Part shown: piece after piece, positions 35,041-43,904 of the stretch
Numbering within the stretch: the stretch's first letter is position 1
Layout of the letters: the number at the start of each line of letters is the position of its first letter
DNA from: Phycisphaerales bacterium
GTDB taxonomy: Bacteria; Planctomycetota; Phycisphaerae; Phycisphaerales; SM1A02
Length of the DNA: 64,000 nt
Assembly (NCBI GenBank): GCA_030748575.1
Contig: JASMLR010000001.1
Span: 314,747-378,746 of the forward strand
Direction of reading: 5' to 3'
The notes under the pieces: model-generated
The model's input: the letters and a program-made list of their open reading frames with translations, nothing else
The model's database searches: none
What the model was told of the DNA's origin: nothing
Made by a program: the position numbers and the translations under genes

Positions 35041-37425
35041 TCAGGCGCGGCGAACATTCGCTGCGCACTTCTTGTAGTCGGGCTGCTTGGAAATCGGGTC
35101 GTGCGCGTCCAGCGTGAGTGCATTCACGAGCAGACGCTCGTCGAAGAACGGGACGAAGATCGATCCTCGCGGCGGCTGGCCGCGGCCATCCACCCATGCT
35201 GGGAGCGTCAGTTCGCCCCGTCGCGTCGAGACCGTGACGCGGTCTCCGCTCTTGACACCGAGGCTCCCCGCGTCTGCGGCATGGAGCTCGACGTAGGCCG
35301 TGGGCATGGATTCCTGCAACTGAGGAATCCGCCCGGTCATCGTTCCGCTGTGCCAGTGTTCGAGAACCCGGCCCGTGCAGAGCCAGAAGGGATAGTCAGT
35401 GTCGGGCGACTCGGGCGGCGGCACATACGGGCGGAACCAGATCTGCGCCTTTCCGTCCCCCGTTTTGGAGTGGTAGAAGTCGATGTCCTCGCCGTCGGCG
35501 ACGTATGGGTCGTCGAATCCGGAGAATCGGAACCGGGTCTCCCGCCAGGACCCGTCGTCCTGTTGTACCACCGGCCACCGGAGCCCGCGGGACGCGACGT
35601 AGACGTCGTAGGGGGCAAGGTCCTTGTGCTTCATTCGCGCGAAGGGGCGGTACTCTTCGAACAGGTAGCGGTCCACATTGGTGTCGTAATAGTGCGCCCA
35701 CTCCCAGGCGGGGACTTCCTGGCCCTGCTGGTCTCGAATCGTGAAGATGAAGTCGCCGTCCTTGTCACGCATTCCCTCGTGGCCACGGTCATACAGTCGC
35801 CTTGCGGCAGCGATGACCTGCCACGTGTCATCCCGAGCATCTCCTGGTGGAAGAACCTGCCGGAACCACTGTTGGGTGCGGCGTTCTGAGTTGCCGAAGA
35901 TGCCGTTCTTCTCGACCCACATCGCCGATGGAAGCACCAGGTCCGCCATCTCGGTCGTGGCTGTCGGATAGCAGTCGGAGACGATCAGAAACTTGTCTTC
36001 AAGGCCAGCCTTGCCGCGGAAGAGTTTCTCGAGATTGGGGAGCGTCTGTCCCGGGTTCGTCACCTGCACCCAGACGGTTGAGACGCTGCCGCCCTCGTCG
36101 GTCGGCGTGCAGAAGTTGTCCCACATGGCGATGGTGTGCGTGCCGGGCTTGGGATTGATGCGGCCTCGAGGGAGATTCCAGAAGTCCTCGCAGTGTGCGC
36201 GATGCGCTTCCTTCTTGACGATGCGGCCGCCGGGGAGTGCGTGGGCCAGCGTGCCGACTTCGCGGGCGGTGCCGCATGCCGAGGGCTGGCCTGTCAGGCT
36301 TGTGGGGGAGTCGCCGGGCGTTCCGAAGTGGCCGCTCAGCAGGTGCAGGCCGTGAATGAGCGTGTTCATGGCCGTCCCGCGGGTGTGTTGGTTGACGCCC
36401 ATGCACCAGAGGCTGGTGATCTTCTTTGATGGGTCGCAGAACCGGTCAGCGAGGAGCCGGAGCTGCTCGGCGGGGACCCCTGAGATCTCCTCAACGTATT
36501 CGAATGTGTAGGGATCGAGCGATGTGGCGTACTCCTTGAAGGACGACGCTTCGCCGAAGAGGCTCGGCTTCTCCGTGTCCTTGCGAAAGGCGCAGTGCCG
36601 TCCGACAAAGTCCTTGTCCCATGCGTTCCGCGCGATGAGTTCTCTGGCAATGCAATTGGCAATGGCCAGATCGGTCTGAGGCGTGAAGTTCAGGTAGTGG
36701 TCTGCAAAGTCCGTTGTTCGCGTGCGGCGGGTGCCGAGGTCGAAGAGTTCGACCTTCTCGCCTCGTGATCGACGGTCCATGACTCGGCTGAACAGCACCG
36801 GGTGCATCTCCGCAGGGTTGTTGCCCCATGTGATCAGGACATCGCACACATCGAGGTCGTCGTAGCAGCCGGCGGGTTCGTCGACCCCGTAGGTCGCCAG
36901 AAACCCGGTCACGGCCGACGCCATGCACAGGCGGGCATTGGGATCGATGTTGTTGTTGGAGAGCCCGCCCTTGATGAACTTCTGGCAGGCGTACCCCTCG
37001 GGAATGGTCCACTGGCCGGACCCGTAGATGGCAAAGCCCGCCTGATCGCCCTCAATCCGGTCGGCGATCACATCCATGGCCTCGTCCCAGGTCACCGGCT
37101 CCAGGTGGCCGTTCCTGCGGAGCATCGGGGTCTTCAGCCGGTCGGGGCCGTAGAGGATGCCGCCGACGTGATACCCCTTCGCGCAGAGCAGGCCCTTGTT
37201 GACGTCGGCCTTGAGATCTCCGCGAATGGCCTCGACGCGGCCATGCCGCGTGCCGACCATCACGTGGCACCCTGTACCGCAGAAACGGCAGGGGGCCTTA
37301 TCCCAGGTGAGTTCGTCGGAATCCAGGACGTCAAGGGAGACATCCCCGCGGGCCATCTTGGTGGCGGCTGCCGCTGCGGCGGCCATTGCCGTACGGGCCA
37401 TGAACTGTCGTCTGTCAAAGGTCAT
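35041..37425 (-). CDS. napA: Periplasmic nitrate reductase catalytic subunit NapA
   Basis: 794 residues with a Tat signal (DRRQFMARTAMAAAA). The [4Fe-4S] motif is C46-x2-C49-x3-C53-x27-C81, and the Mo-bis-MGD ligand is Cys187 in DEPAGCYDDL. Other NapA features include NPAEMHPVLFSR and the C-terminal domain VLEHWHSGTMTGRIPQL, PFFDERLLVNALT. It reduces nitrate to nitrite. The start at 37425 overlaps the napD stop by four bases; a longer frame upstream is not coding. The set napD-napA-napB has no napC or napGH, so quinol electrons must arrive another way. Confidence 0.95.
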   Translation of the reverse strand: MTFDRRQFMARTAMAAAAAAATKMARGDVSLDVLDSDELTWDKAPCRFCGTGCHVMVGTRHGRVEAIRGDLKADVNKGLLCAKGYHVGGILYGPDRLKTPMLRRNGHLEPVTWDEAMDVIADRIEGDQAGFAIYGSGQWTIPEGYACQKFIKGGLSNNNIDPNARLCMASAVTGFLATYGVDEPAGCYDDLDVCDVLITWGNNPAEMHPVLFSRVMDRRSRGEKVELFDLGTRRTRTTDFADHYLNFTPQTDLAIANCIARELIARNAWDKDFVGRHCAFRKDTEKPSLFGEASSFKEYATSLDPYTFEYVEEISGVPAEQLRLLADRFCDPSKKITSLWCMGVNQHTRGTAMNTLIHGLHLLSGHFGTPGDSPTSLTGQPSACGTAREVGTLAHALPGGRIVKKEAHRAHCEDFWNLPRGRINPKPGTHTIAMWDNFCTPTDEGGSVSTVWVQVTNPGQTLPNLEKLFRGKAGLEDKFLIVSDCYPTATTEMADLVLPSAMWVEKNGIFGNSERRTQQWFRQVLPPGDARDDTWQVIAAARRLYDRGHEGMRDKDGDFIFTIRDQQGQEVPAWEWAHYYDTNVDRYLFEEYRPFARMKHKDLAPYDVYVASRGLRWPVVQQDDGSWRETRFRFSGFDDPYVADGEDIDFYHSKTGDGKAQIWFRPYVPPPESPDTDYPFWLCTGRVLEHWHSGTMTGRIPQLQESMPTAYVELHAADAGSLGVKSGDRVTVSTRRGELTLPAWVDGRGQPPRGSIFVPFFDERLLVNALTLDAHDPISKQPDYKKCAANVRRA

Positions 37426-37703
37426 GATGCACTCTCCAACTGCGTGGACGGGGCGTGAGGGCGCGGCGCGGGTTCGTCCAGGCCGATCCATGTGATGGCC
37501 ACGTGATCGACGCCGGCGTACGACTCGATGGTCTGGATGCACTTCGTGGTCGTTGGTTGGTCCGCCTGAATGGTGGCGGGGAGGTACCGGCCATCGACCG
37601 GCTGCCCGATCGCGATGTCGGGAAGCCGCTCGATGGCCAGCAGGGTTGGGGCGCGACGGGCCGAGTCCTCCGCAAGCGTGATGACAAGTCCGCTGGTAGG
37701 CAT
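37422..37703 (-). CDS. napD: NapD-like chaperone for NapA
   Basis: 93 residues, start ATG at 37703 with GGGAG and CGGAG a little upstream. The family core is PTSGLVITLAEDSARR, then IERLPDIAIGQPVDGRYLP and ESYAGVDHVAITWIGLD. NapD binds the Tat signal of NapA to prevent early export. It overlaps napA by four bases, which supports co-production of chaperone and client. The C-terminal tail (PRPHAPSTQLESAS) is longer than in E. coli NapD. Confidence 0.8.
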   Translation of the reverse strand: MPTSGLVITLAEDSARRAPTLLAIERLPDIAIGQPVDGRYLPATIQADQPTTTKCIQTIESYAGVDHVAITWIGLDEPAPRPHAPSTQLESAS

Positions 37704-37821
37704 GACGCAGGCTCCGAGGCTCCCCTGAGAAGAGAGGAGGCGTGTAACGCGGACAAGTGCGTCCGCGATTTGCCATCCTACTGCGATCGGTCGGCTTCGT
37801 CGACTCTGATGATCGCTGATT

Positions 37822-37840
37822 TGTGAAAAATCCGACAAAA
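37822..37840 (+). promoter_or_regulatory. 19-bp box 1 (TGTGAAAAATCCGACAAAA), Crp/Fnr-like
   Basis: Together with the preceding T the box reads TTGTGA-N6-CGACAA, resembling the Crp/Fnr dyad TTGTGA-N6-TCACAA with a degenerate right half. It lies 119 bases upstream of the napD start. Confidence 0.5.
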
Positions 37841-37904
37841 GAAATGCGGCCTTACGGCCCCGAAAGCCATTCTGCGACCAGTTCTCAACAGCGGCGAGCC
37901 GGTC

Positions 37905-37923
37905 TGTGAAAAATGCGACAAAA
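37905..37923 (+). promoter_or_regulatory. 19-bp box 2 (TGTGAAAAATGCGACAAAA), copy of box 1
   Basis: Same orientation, one base different from box 1, 83 bp further right and 99 bases before the porin start. Repetition at the divergent promoter of one pathway suggests a shared regulator. Confidence 0.55.
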
Positions 37924-38021
37924 TGGCATGTGGGCCGCCGAGATCTGGAACAACCGATCTAGATTTCGGTACGCTGTGTCGAACGCCGCCCATGGCGGGC
38001 GGACATCAGGAGGTGCGAATC

Positions 38022-39425
38022 ATGAACGCATCAAGGTTCATCGGGCTGGCAATGGCGGGCGTCGTGACGCCCATGCTGCTGGCGGACGACGGCGACGCGC
38101 TGCGGGCGCGGATTGCCGATTTGGAGGCGCAGCAGTCGCAGACCAATGCACTGCTCGGCGCCTTGCAGGGCGATCTCGACCTGGTTCAGGCCGAGACGTC
38201 GGACACATGGCTCAGCGAAGCGCGGGCCGAAGAGATTCGCGGAATCGTGCAGGACGTTCTTGCTGACGCCGACACGCGGGCATCGTTGCAGGGCAACGGC
38301 GCCACGAGCGGCTACGACAAGGGCTTCTTCATTGCGTCGGCTGACGGAAAGTTCAAGCTGACCATGAACGCGAACCTCCAGTTCCGGTTTGCCTGGAACC
38401 ACCGCGATCAGCCAATCACGACGCCGACCGAATCGGATCTCTTCGGATTCTCGAACCAACGGACGGCGCTGATCTTCAAAGGCCATGCATTTGACCCGTC
38501 TCTGACGTACTTCGTGCAGGCGATGTACGGCGCCAACTACAACGGCGCGTTGATGGATGCCTGGATCGGCAAGTCGTTCGATGGTGGATGGAAACTCCGA
38601 GCCGGCAAGTTCCGAGAGCCATTCATGCGTGAAACGCTCGTTGGCTACACCCAGCAGCTTGCTGTGGACCGCTCGCTCATGCAGTACTACATGGGCATCG
38701 GCCGTTCGCAGGGCCTGGAACTCAGCAACAAGGGCGACAACTTCCGCTTCTCGGCTGCTGCATTTGAGGCCTTTGACACGATCGCGGGTACCCCAGCGCT
38801 GGGACCGATCGGAAACACCTACGACAGCATCGCATTTGCGGCACGGGCCGAGTACCTGGCGATGGGCTCCTGGGGTGACGTCAAGAATTACACCGCGTTC
38901 GCGCCTGCAGAGGCGTCACTGCTCATCGGTGGCGCGGTGGCCTACGCCACGACCGACCAGCAGTTGGTGGGTGGTACTGGCCAGCAGCACGACCTCCGCT
39001 GGACCGGTGACGTGACGTACAACTTTGATGGCGGTTCCATTGCCGCAGCGGTCGTCATGGCCAACATCAACGAAGATCCGTTTGGTCTAGCCCGAGAACG
39101 CGACAGCGTCTGGGGCTTCAATGTGCAGGGGGGCTTCTTCCTCGATGAAGACCTGCAGGCGTTTGCCCGCTACGAGTGGGCCGACTCCATGTACGCCGGT
39201 GACGATGACATGAGCATCGTACAGGCCGGTGTCAACTACTATATGCACGGCCAGAATGTGAAGTGGTCGAGCGATATCGGCTACTCGTTCAACCAACTGC
39301 CCGCGACCTACTTCAGTGTTGTGCAGGGCGGCCTCGGTAACGGTGGCACGAACCTCACTGGATGGACAGCTGATGCCGGTGACGGCCAGTGGCTGATCCG
39401 TTCGCAGGTGCAGCTCTGTTTCTGA
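38022..39425 (+). CDS. OprO/OprP-like porin
   Basis: 467 residues, ATG at 38022 with AGGAGGTG 7 bases before. Signal peptide, then a coiled coil (RARIADLEAQQSQTNALLGAL) and a 16-strand type barrel with GYDKGFFIASADGKFKLTMN, AGKFREPFMRETLVG and DLQAFARYEWAD; last residue Phe. The family takes in phosphate or pyrophosphate in pseudomonads; here it is the first gene of the cytochrome operon, and passage of nitrate or nitrite is a reasonable inference. The next gene starts 37 bases on. Confidence 0.88.
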   Translation: MNASRFIGLAMAGVVTPMLLADDGDALRARIADLEAQQSQTNALLGALQGDLDLVQAETSDTWLSEARAEEIRGIVQDVLADADTRASLQGNGATSGYDKGFFIASADGKFKLTMNANLQFRFAWNHRDQPITTPTESDLFGFSNQRTALIFKGHAFDPSLTYFVQAMYGANYNGALMDAWIGKSFDGGWKLRAGKFREPFMRETLVGYTQQLAVDRSLMQYYMGIGRSQGLELSNKGDNFRFSAAAFEAFDTIAGTPALGPIGNTYDSIAFAARAEYLAMGSWGDVKNYTAFAPAEASLLIGGAVAYATTDQQLVGGTGQQHDLRWTGDVTYNFDGGSIAAAVVMANINEDPFGLARERDSVWGFNVQGGFFLDEDLQAFARYEWADSMYAGDDDMSIVQAGVNYYMHGQNVKWSSDIGYSFNQLPATYFSVVQGGLGNGGTNLTGWTADAGDGQWLIRSQVQLCF

Positions 39426-39462
39426 GTTTCCAGGAGTCCTTCCTCCCTGTCGGGAATCCGCC

Positions 39463-40143
39463 ATGAGTAATCGTCCATTTGAAGTCGTGATCAGTTGGGG
39501 CATCCCCCTTGTGCTGCTGGCACTTGCGGCCGTGATGTTCTGGTCACCGATCGAACTGGACGATCCGATTCCCGCGCCGGTCCATGTGGACCGGATGAGC
39601 CTTGGTGCTCATCCGGTCCGCGTGGCCATGCATGATCCGGCGGCCATTGAGGTTGCCAGCTTTGACGTGAACTGCAACCAGTGCCACGCACTGTTCGAGC
39701 ACGACAGCATCAATCCGCCCGGACTCACTCGGCACAACGACATTGTGATGAACCATGGGGAGAACAGTTGGTGCTTCAGTTGCCATGACATCGAACAGCG
39801 GCAACGGCTGGCGCTGACGGCGGGTGAGACCGTGGGGTACGACGAGGTGCCTCGCCTCTGCGGCAAGTGCCATGGTCCCACGTGGCGGGACTGGCAGCGG
39901 GGGACGCATGGAAAGACTGTCGGATCGTGGAAGACCGGTGATGAGCGGCAGCGCCGCCTCTCGTGCACCGAGTGCCACGACCCACACTCGCCAGCGTTTG
40001 CGGCGGGCATACCACTTCCGGGACCGAACACCATCCGGATGGGCAAACACGGAGCTCACGGGGACGATGGGGTCCATCGCCCACTTGCCCAATGGATGCA
40101 CCACATCATCGACGACGCTCATTCTGACGGAACTGACCACTGA
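39463..40143 (+). CDS. Membrane-anchored tetrahaem cytochrome c
   Basis: 226 residues. One N-terminal helix (VVISWGIPLVLLALAAVMFW) anchors a periplasmic part with four CxxCH motifs at about residues 71, 104, 133 and 168 (CNQCH, CFSCH, CGKCH, CTECH) and other His that can be distal ligands. It is not a NapC/NrfH-type by length or motif spacing; I cannot place it in a named family. By position it takes electrons from the NrfC/NrfD-like pair that follows and gives them to the octahaem enzyme, NapB, or both. It overlaps the next gene by one base. Confidence 0.82.
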   Translation: MSNRPFEVVISWGIPLVLLALAAVMFWSPIELDDPIPAPVHVDRMSLGAHPVRVAMHDPAAIEVASFDVNCNQCHALFEHDSINPPGLTRHNDIVMNHGENSWCFSCHDIEQRQRLALTAGETVGYDEVPRLCGKCHGPTWRDWQRGTHGKTVGSWKTGDERQRRLSCTECHDPHSPAFAAGIPLPGPNTIRMGKHGAHGDDGVHRPLAQWMHHIIDDAHSDGTDH

Positions 40144-41156
40144 TGAGACTGCCAGTACTCAATCAGGGCGACTCCGGAGGTGGATGTGGTGGTGGATGCC
40201 CGCCCGAGCCGCCTGGCGACTCGCGTCGCTCGTTTCTCCGAACCACCGTATCGGTTGGCGCAGGCTTTGCCGCATTGGGCGCAGCGCTGAGTCCGCTCAG
40301 AGATCTGGACGTCGATAAGGCATTCAGTGGCGACAGCCTCCTCCGAGACCACTACAAGGAACTTTCGGCGGAGGAAAAGGCCCGCCTGTTCGCGGATATT
40401 GAGGCGCAGATCGACCGATCGTACGGCGTGAAGGCGAGCGTGGGCGATCCGCAACCGATCCCTGGCGTGGAGTTCGTGTACGCCCTGAACCTTTCGAGGT
40501 GCGATGGGAATCGCGCGTGCGTTCATGCATGCGTGAAGGAGAACAACCAGAGCCGAAGCCCGGAGATTCAATACATTCGGGTTGTGGAGATGCCGATCGG
40601 CACGTTCGATCCCGAGCATGGCGACCACTACTACGGGGATGAAGAGACGCCGAAGCCCGGTCACTTTTACATGCCGATGCAGTGCCATCAGTGCGCCAAC
40701 CCGCCTTGCACCAAGGTGTGTCCCGTGGAGGCAACCTGGCAGGAGGCGGATGGGATCACCGTCATCGACTATGACTGGTGCATCGGCTGTCGGTACTGCC
40801 AGGCGGCGTGCCCGTACTGGGCCAGGCGATTCAACTGGACTGACCCAGAGATTCCAGCGGATGAATTGAATCCGGACATGGCGTACCTCTCCAACAGGCC
40901 TCGGAGCCGGGGCGTCATGGAAAAGTGCACCTTCTGCCTGCAGCGAACCCGCAAGGGCCGCATGCCCGCATGCCTTGAGGCGTGCCCGACGGGCGCCAGG
41001 AAGTTCGGCAACATCCTCGACCCCAGCAGCGAAGTGTCCCAGATTCTCCGAAACAAGCGCATTCTCGTGCTGAAGGAGGAGGTTGGGACGCGGCCTCGGT
41101 TCTTCTACTACTTCGATGAACGCGGACCCCAGCCGAATGAAGGGGGTGCGGCATGA
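40143..41156 (+). CDS. Tat-exported four-cluster ferredoxin subunit (NrfC/DsrO/PsrB-like)
   Basis: 337 residues. Twin-arginine signal (DSRRSFLRTTVSVGAGFAAL) preceded by a Gly/Cys stretch (GGGCGGGCP). Four Cys sets for [4Fe-4S] clusters: CDGNRACVHAC, CHQCANPPCTKVCP, CIGCRYCQAACP and CTFCLQRT ... CLEACP. It sits outside the membrane with the NrfD-like subunit and passes electrons from quinol to c-type cytochromes. The stop overlaps the NrfD-like start by four bases. Confidence 0.9.
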   Translation: MRLPVLNQGDSGGGCGGGCPPEPPGDSRRSFLRTTVSVGAGFAALGAALSPLRDLDVDKAFSGDSLLRDHYKELSAEEKARLFADIEAQIDRSYGVKASVGDPQPIPGVEFVYALNLSRCDGNRACVHACVKENNQSRSPEIQYIRVVEMPIGTFDPEHGDHYYGDEETPKPGHFYMPMQCHQCANPPCTKVCPVEATWQEADGITVIDYDWCIGCRYCQAACPYWARRFNWTDPEIPADELNPDMAYLSNRPRSRGVMEKCTFCLQRTRKGRMPACLEACPTGARKFGNILDPSSEVSQILRNKRILVLKEEVGTRPRFFYYFDERGPQPNEGGAA

Positions 41157-42427
41157 GGGCCTATGCGCGTTTCCTCTATCGCTGCTTCCGCGTGAGCTTC
41201 GTCGGCGACTGGCGATACCAGTTGTGGATGCTCGGCCTGACCATATTGACCCTGTTGGGCATCAACGCCTGGGCGAGGCAGTTCACCGAGGGCTTGATCA
41301 CGACCGGTATGACCGATCAGGTGTCGTGGGGTCTGTTCATCGCGAACTTCACCTATCTGGTCGGGATGGCGGCAGCTGCCGTCATGTTGGTCATACCCGT
41401 CTACATCTATCGCAACAAGGAGCTCCATGATCTGGTGATCTTCGGGGAGTTGTTTGCGGTTGCCGCGATCATCATGTGTCTTCTGTTCGTGACTGTGGAT
41501 CTCGGCCGACCGGACCGGATGCACCACATGCTGCTTCGCTTCAACTTTCCGATGTCACTTCTGACGTGGGATGTTCTTGTTCTCAACGTCTACCTGCTGC
41601 TCAATCTGCACATCTGCGGTTATCTCATCTATTGCCGGTATCGAAGGCAAGAGCCAAGCCGCTGGTTCTACATCCCGTTTGTCTTCATCTCGATTGTGTG
41701 GGCCATCAGCATCCATACCGTGACGGCGTTTCTGCTGGTCGGACTTGGCGGCCGGCCCTTCTGGAACAGTGCGATCATCGCGCCGAGGTTTCTGGCTTCG
41801 GCCTTCTCGGCCGGACCGGCGTTCATCATTCTCACGCTGATGGCCATCGAGTGGTTTACCACCCACCCGGTGCCGCGAAAGGCGTACATGACGCTGCGAG
41901 GCATCGTATTGGTGGCCATGACAATCAACGTCTTCCTGCTCGGAAGCGAGCTCTTCACCGAGTTCTACGCTGATTCGGCTCATATCGCGTCCGTCAAGTA
42001 CCTCTGGTTTGGCATTCACGGGCACGATCAACTCGTTCCCTGGATCTGGACGGCGCTGGGCATGAATCTTCTGGCCCTGGTCATGCTGTATCTGCCGATC
42101 ACCAAGTCCAAGAAGTTGCTGGCGCCGGCGTGCCTGCTGCTCATCGTCGGGATCTGGATCGAGAAGGGCATGGGGCTGATCGTTCCCGCATTCGTGCCGA
42201 CGCCCATCGGCGAAGTCGTTGAGTACATGCCGACTGCAAACGAGATTCTGATTTGCCTCGGCATCTGGGCGTTCGGTCTTCTTCTGTACACCATCTTCGT
42301 TCGCGTCACCATCCCCGTGCTCTCCGGGAGGCTTGTCGAAGATCAGATCTTTCACACGACACCAAATGCTGCGGCAGAGTTCGCGGCAGATCAACGGCGT
42401 ACTCGGACACAGGAGGTTCCATCATGA
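41153..42427 (+). CDS. NrfD/PsrC-family membrane quinol oxidoreductase subunit
   Basis: 424 residues, nine to ten helices of the NrfD/PsrC polysulfide reductase fold: ITTGMTDQVSWGLFIANFTYLVG near the N-terminus, RPDRMHHMLLRFNFPMSLLTWDVLVL and GMGLIVPAFVPTPIGEVVEY near the end. It oxidises or reduces quinol at the periplasmic side without haem. Coupled by overlap to the ferredoxin gene before and to the octahaem gene after, so the four are one complex set. Confidence 0.92.
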   Translation: MRAYARFLYRCFRVSFVGDWRYQLWMLGLTILTLLGINAWARQFTEGLITTGMTDQVSWGLFIANFTYLVGMAAAAVMLVIPVYIYRNKELHDLVIFGELFAVAAIIMCLLFVTVDLGRPDRMHHMLLRFNFPMSLLTWDVLVLNVYLLLNLHICGYLIYCRYRRQEPSRWFYIPFVFISIVWAISIHTVTAFLLVGLGGRPFWNSAIIAPRFLASAFSAGPAFIILTLMAIEWFTTHPVPRKAYMTLRGIVLVAMTINVFLLGSELFTEFYADSAHIASVKYLWFGIHGHDQLVPWIWTALGMNLLALVMLYLPITKSKKLLAPACLLLIVGIWIEKGMGLIVPAFVPTPIGEVVEYMPTANEILICLGIWAFGLLLYTIFVRVTIPVLSGRLVEDQIFHTTPNAAAEFAADQRRTRTQEVPS

Positions 42428-43902
42428 AACACACAGTGACAGCCACGCTCGCCGTGATGGCGATGGCCGCGACTGCAGCGGCGTACCCCGGCAGCGGGTC
42501 ACCGCACGGAAGCGGCGGAAAGGCGGGGGCGTTCGGCCTTGCCACACTGAGCGATGCAAGCAAGGCGTGCATTGAGTGCCACCAGCAGCAGAGCCCCGCG
42601 CTGTACGAGCAGTGGGGCGACAGCCTTCACTACCGCGCCAACGTCGGATGCTTCGAGTGCCATATGGCAGACGAAGACGACATCGACGCCTTCAAGCACT
42701 ATGGTCAGACCATCTCGGTCATCGTCAGCCCTCGCGACTGCGCCAGGTGCCACGAGGCCGAAGTTGCCGAGTTCGAGGCGTCGCACCACGCAAAGGCCGG
42801 CCGCATTCTCGGCTCGCTTGACAACGTGCTTGCGGAAGTCGTCGAAGGGAATCGCGGCATGGTGACCGAGTCATTCCCGATGGGCGTTTCCGCGGCGGCG
42901 GTCAATGGATGCTGGCAGTGCCATGGCAGCGAGGTCAAGGTGCACGCCGACGGCAGCCTCGACCCGGCGACCTGGCCCAACAGTGGCATTGGTCGAATCA
43001 ACCCGGATGGATCCGAAGGGTCCTGCGCGGCCTGTCACGGTCGCCACTCGTTCAGCGCAGCGCAGGCTCGGCACCCGGACACCTGCGGGAAGTGCCACAT
43101 GGGCCCGGATCACCCGCAGAAGGAGATCTATGAGGAGTCCAAGCACGGAATTCAGTTCTTCGCCAACGAGGAGCACATGAATCTGGACTCACCGAAGTGG
43201 ATTGTGGGCGAGGACTATTCGGCCGCGCCCACGTGCGCCACGTGCCACATGTCCGCGACCAAGAACCAGCCCGTGACGCACGATGTGGGAATGCGGATCA
43301 GTTGGAACAATCGCCCGCCCATTTCAGTGCGGCCCGAACTCAGCGACAAGAAGATGGGTCTGCCGGGCGCCGATGTGCCGTGGCAGGTCAGGCGGAACAA
43401 CATGCAGGACGTCTGCATCAACTGCCACAATCAAGGATGGATCGACAACTTCTACATCCAGTACGACAGCCTGGTTGACCTCTACAACACCAAGTTCGCT
43501 GAACCCGGCAAGCGGCTGTACGGGCTGGCCAAGCCGCTCATGAAGGACGTCAAGTTCGGGAACAAGATCGACTTCACGTGGTTTGAGTTGTGGCACCATG
43601 AGGGCCGGCGTGCCCGGCATGCTGCCTCGATGATGGGGCCGGACTACACGCATTGGCACGGCACCTACGAGATCGCCCGCAACTTCTACACGGAGTTCAT
43701 CCCCGAACTGGAGGAACTTGTCGAGAAGGGCATGCACTCCGGTGACCCGGAGAAGGAGAAGGCCGCAGCGGCGCTCCAGGCAGCGATGGATGAGGTGCTC
43801 GCCTCAGATGATCACAAGTGGTTCATCGGCGAGATGGATCCCGAGGAGGCCGCAGCTCGAAAGGCCGCTGCTGAGGAATTCAAGGCTCGCTACAAGGACT
43901 GA
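42424..43902 (+). CDS. Octahaem cytochrome c of the hydroxylamine oxidoreductase (HAO) family
   Basis: 492 residues with signal peptide (AVMAMAATAAAYPG). Eight CxxCH motifs: about residues 49 (CIECH), 76 (CFECH), 106 (CARCH), 163 (CWQCH), 201 (CAACH), 221 (CGKCH), 271 (CATCH) and 331 (CINCH), in HAO-like spacing. The C-terminal region has LWHHEGRRARHAASMMGPDYTHWHG, the HAO-family helix that carries the haem-crosslinking Tyr in oxidising enzymes (candidate Tyr408). HAO homologues either oxidise hydroxylamine or, in anaerobes, reduce nitrite or hydroxylamine to ammonium. With Nap and an Nrf-like quinol module, reduction is more likely. The start overlaps NrfD by four bases. Confidence 0.88.
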   Translation: MKHTVTATLAVMAMAATAAAYPGSGSPHGSGGKAGAFGLATLSDASKACIECHQQQSPALYEQWGDSLHYRANVGCFECHMADEDDIDAFKHYGQTISVIVSPRDCARCHEAEVAEFEASHHAKAGRILGSLDNVLAEVVEGNRGMVTESFPMGVSAAAVNGCWQCHGSEVKVHADGSLDPATWPNSGIGRINPDGSEGSCAACHGRHSFSAAQARHPDTCGKCHMGPDHPQKEIYEESKHGIQFFANEEHMNLDSPKWIVGEDYSAAPTCATCHMSATKNQPVTHDVGMRISWNNRPPISVRPELSDKKMGLPGADVPWQVRRNNMQDVCINCHNQGWIDNFYIQYDSLVDLYNTKFAEPGKRLYGLAKPLMKDVKFGNKIDFTWFELWHHEGRRARHAASMMGPDYTHWHGTYEIARNFYTEFIPELEELVEKGMHSGDPEKEKAAAALQAAMDEVLASDDHKWFIGEMDPEEAAARKAAAEEFKARYKD

Positions 43903-43904
43903 GT

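Larger units (their letters stand above)
37704..38021. promoter_or_regulatory. Divergent promoter region between napDAB and the porin/cytochrome operon
   Basis: 318 bp without a gene. It contains two direct 19-base boxes (listed separately), a small palindrome GGCC-TTAC-GGCC near 37850, and the porin Shine-Dalgarno AGGAGGT before 38022. I see no good sigma-70 -35/-10 pair, so another sigma factor or an activator may be needed. Confidence 0.6.

Noticed and set aside
35014..35889. Plus-strand frame inside napA
   Set aside because: napA on the minus strand is unambiguous with cluster and Mo ligands; the plus frame has no motif.
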